Shown one piece after another: positions 57,974 to 64,000 of a stretch of 64,000 nucleotides of DNA. The translations under genes and the position numbers were made by a program. This DNA is from JAIBBD01 sp041390685 (GTDB lineage: Bacteria; Chloroflexota; Dehalococcoidia; UBA2979), in contig JAWKPL010000001.1 in assembly GCA_041390685.1 (NCBI GenBank), forward strand, positions 2,294,001-2,358,000, in the 5' to 3' direction. How positions within the stretch are numbered: the stretch's first letter is position 1; each line of letters opens with the position of its first letter. A model generated the notes under the pieces. The model had not been told where the DNA came from and searched no databases. It saw only the letters and a program-made list of their open reading frames with translations.

Positions 57974-59071
57974 GTGAACCTGCGTATTCCCGGCCCTACC
58001 CCCGTACCGCGGGAGGTAGCGGAGGCCGGCGCCGCCGACATGATCAACCACCGCGGCCCCGAGTTCGCCGAGATCATCGGCAGGGTCACTGAGGGCGCGA
58101 AGCGGGTGTTCCAGACCTCGAACGACGTCCTCATTCTGACGACGTCGGGCAGCGGCGGGATGGAAGCCGCGGTCGTGAATCACGTGTCGCCCGGCGACAA
58201 GGTGCTGGTCGTCACGATCGGGGTGTTCGGCAAGCGGTTCCTCGAAATCGTACAGACGTACGGCGGCCAGCCGACTGAGCTGGCGTTCGACTTCGGAACG
58301 GCGGCCGACCCGGCGCGCATCGATGCGGCGCTGGCGGCGGATCCCGAGTTGAAGACGGTCCTGGTCACCCACAACGAGACGTCCACCGGCACGACGAACC
58401 CGCTCAGGGAGATCGGCGAGGTGGTGCGGAAGCACGACCGACTCCTGATCGTGGACGCGATCTCCTCGCTGTCCTCGATTCCGGTGGAGACGGACGCCTG
58501 GGGTCTTGACGTGGTGGTTTCGGGCTCGCAGAAGGGGTGGATGGTCGCCCCTGGTCTCGCGTTCGTGAGCGTCAGCCCGCGCGCGTGGGACGTGCAGGCG
58601 AAATGCACCACACCGCGCTTCTACTTCGACCTCCAGCGCGCGAGGAGCAGCGCGGAGAAGGGGCAGACGCCCTGGACGCCGGCGGTTTCACTGTACTTCC
58701 AACTCGACCGCGCCCTCGAGATCCTGTTTGCCGAGGGGCTGGACAACGTCTACGCGCGACACCACCGTCTGGCGGAGAAGACGCGGCGGGGCCTGCAGGA
58801 CCTGGGACTGGAGCTGTTCGCCGCAGAGGGCCACCGGTCCGACACCGTGACGGCCGTGAAGGTTCCCGAGGGCGTCGACGGTTCCCTGATCACGAAGACG
58901 GCGCGCACTGAGTTCGGGACAGTCCTGGCCGGCGGCCAGGGCTCGCTCAGCGGCAAGATCTTCCGCTTCGGGCACCTTGGACTCGTGTCGGATGAGGACG
59001 TCGACAACGGCCTGCGCGCAGTCGCGCAGACGATGGAGCGCCTCGGCTTCAAGACGCCGACCCCGGCCTGA
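57974..59071 (+). CDS. Class V aminotransferase (serine-pyruvate/alanine-glyoxylate type)
   Basis: A PLP enzyme of 365 residues. RIPGPTPVPREVAEAGAADMI is the usual start, TTSGSGGMEAAVVN the PLP phosphate region, VDAISSLSSIPVETDAWGLD holds the ring-stacking Asp, and SGSQKGWMVAPGLAF the Schiff-base lysine. GTG 57974 follows AAAGGAGA by 4 bases. serA starts 13 bases after its stop, so the two probably supply serine: serA makes 3-phosphohydroxypyruvate and this enzyme would act as the aminotransferase, in place of a standard SerC. That role is inferred from context. Confidence 0.93.
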   Translation: MNLRIPGPTPVPREVAEAGAADMINHRGPEFAEIIGRVTEGAKRVFQTSNDVLILTTSGSGGMEAAVVNHVSPGDKVLVVTIGVFGKRFLEIVQTYGGQPTELAFDFGTAADPARIDAALAADPELKTVLVTHNETSTGTTNPLREIGEVVRKHDRLLIVDAISSLSSIPVETDAWGLDVVVSGSQKGWMVAPGLAFVSVSPRAWDVQAKCTTPRFYFDLQRARSSAEKGQTPWTPAVSLYFQLDRALEILFAEGLDNVYARHHRLAEKTRRGLQDLGLELFAAEGHRSDTVTAVKVPEGVDGSLITKTARTEFGTVLAGGQGSLSGKIFRFGHLGLVSDEDVDNGLRAVAQTMERLGFKTPTPA

Positions 59072-59079
59072 TCGGGGTC
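59059..59079 (+). other. Short hairpin over the serA ribosome-binding region
   Basis: GACCCCG (59059-59065) pairs with CGGGGTC (59073-59079); the loop holds the aminotransferase stop codon. The right arm contains the only G-rich stretch upstream of the serA ATG (59085), so the structure could limit serA initiation unless ribosomes translating the upstream gene open it. Confidence 0.35.
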
Positions 59080-59084
59080 ATCAC

Positions 59085-60677
59085 ATGGCACGCATCCTGA
59101 TCGCTGACACCCTGGCTCAGCAGGGCATCGACCTGCTGAGCCAGCGGCATGACGTCGAGGTCCGAGTCGGCCTGTCGGAGGACGAGCTTGTGGAAGCCGT
59201 CGCCGATATCCAGGCGCTGGTGGTCCGCAGCCAAACGCAGGTGACGCGACGTGTGCTCGAGTCCGCGCCACGCCTCGAGGTCGTCGGGCGCGCCGGCGTG
59301 GGCGTGGACAATATCGATGTCGAGGCGGCGACGCAGCGCGGGGTCACCGTGGTCAACGCGCCGCTGGCGAACACAATGTCGGCGGCCGAGCACGCCTTCG
59401 CGCTCATGCTGGCGCTGGCGCGGAACATCCCGCAGGCACACGCGGCGCTTCAGGCCGGGCGCTGGGACCGCAACAAGTACATGGGCATCGAACTGGCCGG
59501 GCGGACGCTCGGCATTATCGGTCTCGGGCGGATTGGGACCGAGGTGGCGCGGCGCGCGCGTGCGTTCCAGATGCACGTGCTGGCCTTCGACCCCTACGTC
59601 TCGAACGACCGCGCAAGCGCACTTGGCGTGGAACTGCGTGACCTCGATGCCCTGCTGGCGGAGTCGGACTTCGTCACCCTACACACCGCGCTCCACGAGG
59701 GTACGCGGGGGCTGATCAATGCTGAGCGCCTGGCGCAGGCGAAGCCGGGGATCCGGATCATCAACACTGCGCGCGGGGCGCTTATCGACGAGCAGGCGCT
59801 CTTCGACGCGGTCGCGTCCGGGCAGGTGGCCGGCGCGGCGATCGATGTCTTCAGCAAGGAGCCGGCGGTCGGGAACGTCCTGGCGACGTCCGACCGTATC
59901 GTCGTCACCCCGCACCTCGCGGCCTCGACGGTCGAGGCGCAGGACCGGGCGGCGGTCTCAGTTGCCGAAGAGTTAATGGATGTCCTGGACGGGAAGCCGG
60001 CGCAGTTCGCGGTGAACGCACCGCTGGTGGACCCCGAGGCGATGGCCGTCATTGGGCCGTACCTGAACGCGGCCGAGCTTGCAGGCCGCGTCGCCGCGCA
60101 GCTTACCTTGGGCCAGCTCGAGCGGGTCCGTATCGAGTACCTCGGTGAGATCGGGAACTACGAGGTGCGTCCGCTGCGGGCGTCCGTGATCATCGGGATG
60201 CTGGAGCGCGTGAGCACGCAGAAGGTGACGGTCGTGAATGCCGACGCGCTCGCCGAACAGCGCGGCATTCGCATCGAGCAGGAGAGCGGACCGGCACGCG
60301 AGCCGTACGCAAACCTCGTTGCGGTGCAGCTGTCCGGCGCGGATGGCGCCCGTACTGTCGCCGCCACGCACACGCCCTCGGGCGTGCGGGTCGTGGGCAT
60401 CGATGACTACGTGGTCGACATTTCGCCGGACGCGGCGCAGCACGTGCTGATGGTGGAGAATCTCGACCGCCCCGGGATGATCGGGCGTGTGGGTACCACA
60501 CTGGGCGAGTGGGGTGTCAACGTCTCGTACATGTCGGTGGGCTCCCGGCCGGGCGCCCGGGAGCAGGCGCTGATGGTGCTCGGAATCAACCGGCCGCTCT
60601 CGCCGGCCGAGATACAGATGCTGTCCGGCCTCGATAACATCTCCAGCGCGCGGCAGCTCGACCTCAGCTCGCCCTGA
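59085..60677 (+). CDS. serA: D-3-phosphoglycerate dehydrogenase
   Basis: First enzyme of serine biosynthesis, 530 residues. The substrate-binding half has EVVGRAGVGVDNIDVEAA; the NAD domain has LGIIGLGRIGTEVARRA, INTARGALIDEQALFDAV and the catalytic HL in VVTPHLAAST. An intervening ASB domain (about 320-450) and a C-terminal ACT domain (MVENLDRPGMIGRVGTTLGE) form the long type-1 enzyme, whose ACT domain can bind serine for feedback control. It is coupled to the class V aminotransferase upstream. Confidence 0.97.
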   Translation: MARILIADTLAQQGIDLLSQRHDVEVRVGLSEDELVEAVADIQALVVRSQTQVTRRVLESAPRLEVVGRAGVGVDNIDVEAATQRGVTVVNAPLANTMSAAEHAFALMLALARNIPQAHAALQAGRWDRNKYMGIELAGRTLGIIGLGRIGTEVARRARAFQMHVLAFDPYVSNDRASALGVELRDLDALLAESDFVTLHTALHEGTRGLINAERLAQAKPGIRIINTARGALIDEQALFDAVASGQVAGAAIDVFSKEPAVGNVLATSDRIVVTPHLAASTVEAQDRAAVSVAEELMDVLDGKPAQFAVNAPLVDPEAMAVIGPYLNAAELAGRVAAQLTLGQLERVRIEYLGEIGNYEVRPLRASVIIGMLERVSTQKVTVVNADALAEQRGIRIEQESGPAREPYANLVAVQLSGADGARTVAATHTPSGVRVVGIDDYVVDISPDAAQHVLMVENLDRPGMIGRVGTTLGEWGVNVSYMSVGSRPGAREQALMVLGINRPLSPAEIQMLSGLDNISSARQLDLSSP

Positions 60678-60723
60678 TCGAACCGGCTGCGTTCCCCGCA
60701 GAGGGGCGGTGGCCGGACCCTGA

Positions 60724-62010
60724 TCAGTCCAGTGGGTTGAGCACCATGCCGGTCGCGAGCTTCGGATAGAAGTACGTCGACTTCTGCGGTAGCACCTCGC
60801 CGGCATCTGCCACGGCGATGATCTGCTCGACATGCACGTGGTCCACGAGGAAGGCCGCGCCGTACACGCCCGAGTCCACCTCGTGCCAGGCTTCGGCCTC
60901 GTTTTCGGTGTACCCGACCGCTCCGCCGGCGCGTTTCGCGGCGTCGAGGTGGAGGACCGGCTGCAGGATGGTCTCGTTCAGGACGAGGACGTGCAGCGAG
61001 CGAGAGGCGCTGGACCAACTCGCCGGCATCGCGCCCCGTATCCCGTCCTCCGTCCGGGCAGACACAAGGTGGAAGGCCTGCGGTTCCAGGCCGATCGAGC
61101 CGAAGGTCACGCGAGAAGATGCGTCTCGAGCAACGCGCTCCCACAGCATCGAGGCGCCCTCGGCGCTCCAGGGGAGATCGAGGCGCTGCACGTCGTACAG
61201 GTCGGAGAGGCGCGCCAGCACGTCCGCGGAGATTGAGTCGGCCTGGACGAGGCGGTGGATCGGCAAGACGACCAGCCCGGGGTCGTCGACCGGAATGAGC
61301 CCGGCGAGGATGTAGCGGTCGCCGTCAGCGACTTCGCTCCGTGCCTCACGCTCCTGCAGGTAGTTGAGCGCTGTGTGGTACCGGTGATGACCGTCCGCGA
61401 TGGTGACGGCCGAAGCCGCAAGGCCGTCGACGAGGGTGTGTATGTCGTCGGTGTCGGCGATCGTCCACAGCCGATGGACCTCGTTGCGGGCGTCGATCGC
61501 TTCGAATGCGGGCGCTGTCGCAGCCGTGCGCGCCATCACTTCGCGCGCCCTGCCATCACCATCCTCGAACATGCCGAAGATGGGACTGACGTTCGTGCGC
61601 GTTGCCCGCAGCAGCCGCAGCCGGTCCTCTTTGGCGGCGGTCATCGTCGCCTCGTGGGGCCGGATGATGCCGTCCTCGTGGGGGTGGATGCGCATGCGAG
61701 CGAAGAACGAGCGCCGGACGTGCTGACTGTCCTGGACCTCGAAGACCTGCTCGTACACGTACAGTGAGGGTTGCTGGTCGCGTCGAAGGGCGCCGTCGCG
61801 CTCCCACGTCGCGAGCAGGCTCGCGGCCCCTGCGTAGCCGTCATTCGACGCGTCGCAGGATTCGACGTGGGCGATGTTGTAGGGGGAGCGTGCCTTCAAT
61901 GTGCGCACGTCGTCGCCGCCGACAACATCGTAGGGAGGTGCGATGACGTCAGACGGAACCGCTATCGCAGGGTCGTAGCGCAGGCCTCGGAACGGCCGGA
62001 TCTCGGTCAC
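60724..62010 (-). CDS. DUF1015 family protein
   Basis: A 428-residue protein of the DUF1015 (COG4198) family. IRPFRGLRYDPAIAVPSDVIAPPYDVV at the start, the PYNIAHVE segment, VTIADGHHRYHTALNY in the middle and the late GAAFLVDHVHVEQIIAVAD are family marks. The function of the family is not established; the ADGHHR motif suggests a nucleotide- or phosphate-using enzyme. It converges with serA, 46 bases apart, and DUF1015 genes often occur near serine genes, so a role there is possible. GTG 62010 has AAGGA about 10 nt upstream. Confidence 0.9.
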   Translation of the reverse strand: MTEIRPFRGLRYDPAIAVPSDVIAPPYDVVGGDDVRTLKARSPYNIAHVESCDASNDGYAGAASLLATWERDGALRRDQQPSLYVYEQVFEVQDSQHVRRSFFARMRIHPHEDGIIRPHEATMTAAKEDRLRLLRATRTNVSPIFGMFEDGDGRAREVMARTAATAPAFEAIDARNEVHRLWTIADTDDIHTLVDGLAASAVTIADGHHRYHTALNYLQEREARSEVADGDRYILAGLIPVDDPGLVVLPIHRLVQADSISADVLARLSDLYDVQRLDLPWSAEGASMLWERVARDASSRVTFGSIGLEPQAFHLVSARTEDGIRGAMPASWSSASRSLHVLVLNETILQPVLHLDAAKRAGGAVGYTENEAEAWHEVDSGVYGAAFLVDHVHVEQIIAVADAGEVLPQKSTYFYPKLATGMVLNPLD

Positions 62011-62050
62011 GGACGGCGTCCTTCCGTTCGGGGTGGAGCCAGGTGTCTGT

Positions 62051-62080
62051 TTGACCGTGCTTTTCCGGCGTCCCTAGACT
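62051..62080 (+). promoter_or_regulatory. Promoter of the second HIT gene
   Basis: TTGACC (62051-62056) and TAGACT (62075-62080) are spaced by 18 bases, 44 bases before ATG 62125, in the gap divergent from the DUF1015 gene. Confidence 0.5.
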
Positions 62081-62124
62081 GGCCGCCTACGATCCACAGC
62101 CCTCGGAAGGTACCCGGTCAGTTG

Positions 62125-62451
62125 ATGCAGCGCTACTGCGTGTTCTGCGAGATCATCGCGCGCCGGGAGCCCGCCGAGATCCTCTACGAGTCGGAGGATG
62201 TGATCGTGATCCGCAATGTACTGCGCTGGGTGCCGGTCATGCTCCTGGCGATGCCGAAGCGGCACATGACCCAGTCGGAGCTGTGGCAGAACGTTGGCGA
62301 GGTAGGGACGGTGGCGGCGGAGATGGGCCGCCGGTTCTGTCCGCAGGGGTTTCGGCTCGCGTCGAACTTCGGGTGGCACGCGATGCAGTCGCAGGAGCAC
62401 GCGCACCTGCACGTGCTCGGCGGCACGTACCTCGGCGAGTACGTCTCCTAG
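62125..62451 (+). CDS. HIT-domain protein
   Basis: A 108-residue histidine-triad protein. CVFCEIIARREPAEILYES is the typical start and SQEHAHLHVLGGTYLG the triad (HAHLH). It lacks some of the usual central HINT sequence (RNVLRWVPVMLLAMPKRH instead of PxxxGHxLVIPK), so it is a divergent subgroup and substrate is unclear. ATG 62125 is used, with TTG 62122 next to it; GGAAGG lies rather far upstream. It converges with rph with a one-base gap. It is the second HIT protein in the window. Confidence 0.88.
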   Translation: MQRYCVFCEIIARREPAEILYESEDVIVIRNVLRWVPVMLLAMPKRHMTQSELWQNVGEVGTVAAEMGRRFCPQGFRLASNFGWHAMQSQEHAHLHVLGGTYLGEYVS

Positions 62452-62452
62452 G

Positions 62453-63196
62453 CTAGCGCGCGGCCTTCCATGCGTTCACCGCATCGCGCTGGGCAGCGAA
62501 GAGCTGACGAATGCCGACCTCCGCGAGGTCGATCAGGCCGTCCATCTGCCTGCGCGTAAACGGCTCGCCCTCGGCGGTCCCCTGTACCTCGACGAGCTGG
62601 CCCGTGCCCAGCATCACGACGTTGAAATCGACGCCCGCCTTCGAGTCCTCGGCGTAGTCGAGGTCGAGCAACGGCTGGCCTTCGATCATCCCGACGGATG
62701 TAGCGGCGACCTGCGTGCGGAGCGGCTGCGTGGGCAGGCGGCCTTCGCGCTGCATCCAGTCGATCGCCATGGCGAGGGCGACCCATGCGCCAGTGATGGA
62801 GGCGGTCCGGGTGCCGCCGTCGGCCTGCAGCACGTCGCAGTCGAGGGTGATCGTCTGTTCCCCGAGCCGATCGAGGTCGACGACGGCGCGCAGTGAGCGC
62901 CCGATCAGGCGCTGGATCTCCTGCGTGCGACCGCCCTGGCGCCCGCGAGCCGCCTCCCGGGCGGAACGCGTGTGCGTCGAACGGGGGAGCATGCCGTATT
63001 CGGCGGTGACCCAGCCAGAGCCGGAGCCGCGGAGGAAGCCGGGGACTCCGGGCTCGACGCTGGCGGCGCAGAGGACCCGAGTGTCGCCGACCTCGATCAG
63101 CGCTGATCCCTCGGCGTGCTTGAGAGCGCCGGGCTCAATCTTCAGTGGCCGGAGGGCGTCACCCGCCCGCCCAAGCGCGCGTTCGCGCATCGTCAT
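62453..63196 (-). CDS. rph: Ribonuclease PH
   Basis: Phosphorolytic 3'-5' exoribonuclease that trims tRNA precursors. GSALIEVGDTRVLCAASVE, PGFLRGSGSGWVTAEYGMLP, RGRQGGRTQEIQRLIGRSLRA (the phosphate and tRNA-binding block), LDCDVLQADGGTRTASITGA and VDFNVVMLGTGQLVEVQGT are all standard. At 247 residues it is full length. ATG 63196 has AGGAG 8 nt upstream. It lies 66 bases after the comEC end on the same strand. Confidence 0.97.
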   Translation of the reverse strand: MTMRERALGRAGDALRPLKIEPGALKHAEGSALIEVGDTRVLCAASVEPGVPGFLRGSGSGWVTAEYGMLPRSTHTRSAREAARGRQGGRTQEIQRLIGRSLRAVVDLDRLGEQTITLDCDVLQADGGTRTASITGAWVALAMAIDWMQREGRLPTQPLRTQVAATSVGMIEGQPLLDLDYAEDSKAGVDFNVVMLGTGQLVEVQGTAEGEPFTRRQMDGLIDLAEVGIRQLFAAQRDAVNAWKAAR

Positions 63197-63262
63197 CTCG
63201 AGACTCCTGTGCTTGCGGTGTCGTCACGGTACCACCGAGCGCGCCAGTGCGCCTCGGCGGTG

Positions 63263-64000
63263 TCAGCCGCGCGAGGAGCGGTACCAGAGCGCCGTGCCAT
63301 CGCTGACCAGGGTGATGTCGCCGTCCTCGTCGGTGCGGAGCACCGCCGCGCTCGCGTACCTCGCGAGGACGGCCTCGGCGGGATGCCCGAACGGATTCGA
63401 CGCGCCCACGGAGATGATAGCGACGGCAGGATCGACCGCGGCGACGAAGTCCGGAGCGGATGAGGTCGCGGAACCGTGGTGCGGGACCACGAGTGCGTCG
63501 GCGCGCAGGTCCAGCCCGCTGTGCACGAGCCACTGCTCCGCATCAGACTCGATGTCCGCGGGCAGCAGGATGCGGCGCTCACCGATGGTGACCCGCAGGA
63601 CGAGCGAGCGGTCGTTATCGGAGGAGAGGGCAGCCCCCGTACGCAGGGGGGGCGACAGCACCTCGATGGTAGTGCGGTCGCTCACGTGGATTCGGTCGCC
63701 GATATCGATGGCGCCAGCGTCAGCCGGCCGCGTGGAGCCCGCCGCAACCAGCAGTTCACGGGTGCCCACCCGCCGCTGCACAGCATCGATGCCGCCCGAG
63801 TGGTCGACGTCCTCGTGCGTCAGGATGACGGCGTCCAGGGCGTCGTACTGCCGCGCCCGGCCCAGGGCGGTCATCACGCTGCCGTCGGGCGGACCTGTGT
63901 CGACGAGGACGGCGTTTCCCCGGTCGCGAACGAGGACCGCCAGCCCCTGTCCGACATCGAGGACCGTCACGCTCGCAGGTTCGTCGGAGGACGTGAGGAC
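63263..64000 (-). CDS. comEC: ComEC C-terminal metallo-beta-lactamase domain (5' end outside the window)
   Basis: The frame is open to the window edge, so the gene starts outside. The visible 245 residues begin TSSDEPASVTVLDVGQGLAVLV, the sequence that joins the ComEC membrane core to its metallo-beta-lactamase-like domain. LILTHEDVDHSGG-type metal residues appear as VILTHEDVDHSGGID, with SSDNDRSLVLRVTIGERRILLPADI and VVPHHGSATSS after it. ComEC moves single-stranded DNA into the cell during transformation; dprA at 49.8 kb fits. An internal GTG at 63970 is not a likely true start. Confidence 0.88.
   Translation of the reverse strand, partial: VLTSSDEPASVTVLDVGQGLAVLVRDRGNAVLVDTGPPDGSVMTALGRARQYDALDAVILTHEDVDHSGGIDAVQRRVGTRELLVAAGSTRPADAGAIDIGDRIHVSDRTTIEVLSPPLRTGAALSSDNDRSLVLRVTIGERRILLPADIESDAEQWLVHSGLDLRADALVVPHHGSATSSAPDFVAAVDPAVAIISVGASNPFGHPAEAVLARYASAAVLRTDEDGDITLVSDGTALWYRSSRG

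Noticed and set aside
57806..58435. Upstream extension of the MutS2 frame to 1001 residues
   Set aside because: It runs antisense through the aminotransferase gene and its promoter; the conserved protein begins at DDRTLTVLEF.

Overview
The window is a gene-dense, high-GC bacterial chromosome segment with very short intergenic gaps, none over 300 bases. The gene order dgt / dnaG / rpoD next to ppdK, the DUF1461, FmdB, MutS2 and class V aminotransferase / serA families, and the frequent GTG/TTG starts suggest a Chloroflexota-type organism (Dehalococcoidia or a relative). This is an inference from family content; no rRNA is present to confirm it. No phage, insertion sequence, CRISPR array or toxin-antitoxin module was seen.

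Region 1-9.6 kb is accessory metabolism and signalling: the end of an unidentified gene, a NarL-type two-component pair, an acyl-CoA-synthetase-like gene, an MFS carrier and a family III CoA-transferase (probably uptake and CoA activation of an organic acid), then a matrixin-like lipoprotein protease, a DinB-like protein and a flavin-dependent oxidoreductase. Region 9.6-15.6 kb holds a hot-dog protein, a COG2907-type FAD oxidoreductase, a DUF1365 protein, an SRPBCC protein, an SDR, a TVP38-type membrane protein and a tandem universal stress protein; the FAD oxidoreductase / DUF1365 pair hints at lipid modification.

Region 15.8-22.7 kb is the most distinctive. After a CinA-like gene comes a run of secreted or membrane proteins that looks like a copper-handling locus: a His-containing small anchored protein, two tail-anchored exported proteins, and a CopC-CopD-FixH-like-cytochrome c fusion. 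Three consecutive predicted precursors should each begin with histidine after signal-peptide cleavage. A DRTGG-domain P-loop protein and a site-2 protease with CBS domains follow.

Region 22.7-36 kb is mostly core: pcrA/uvrD helicase, zinc-ribbon membrane protein, thioredoxin-fold protein, DUF1461 protein, fmdB-like gene, rpoD, dnaG, a DinB-like gene, a dGTPase, ppdK and a hydrolase. Region 36-51 kb is a long minus-strand series running from dprA down to glmS: dprA, topA, xer recombinase, aroQ, pepP, efp, xseA, xseB, a formyltransferase-like gene, a GNAT gene that appears frameshifted, a small gene, a fused rluB-cmk, plsC and glmS. Many of these overlap by 4 bases and are probably co-translated.

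Region 51-64 kb has an ABC1/UbiB kinase, a cytochrome P450, two HIT proteins, a CAU-anticodon tRNA (probably tRNA-Ile2), a Nudix hydrolase, a histidine phosphatase, mutS2 with no conventional start codon, a class V aminotransferase and serA (serine biosynthesis), a DUF1015 protein, RNase PH, and the C-terminal part of ComEC running off the window. Several genes have a -10 hexamer exactly 6 nt before the start codon, suggesting that leaderless transcription is common here.
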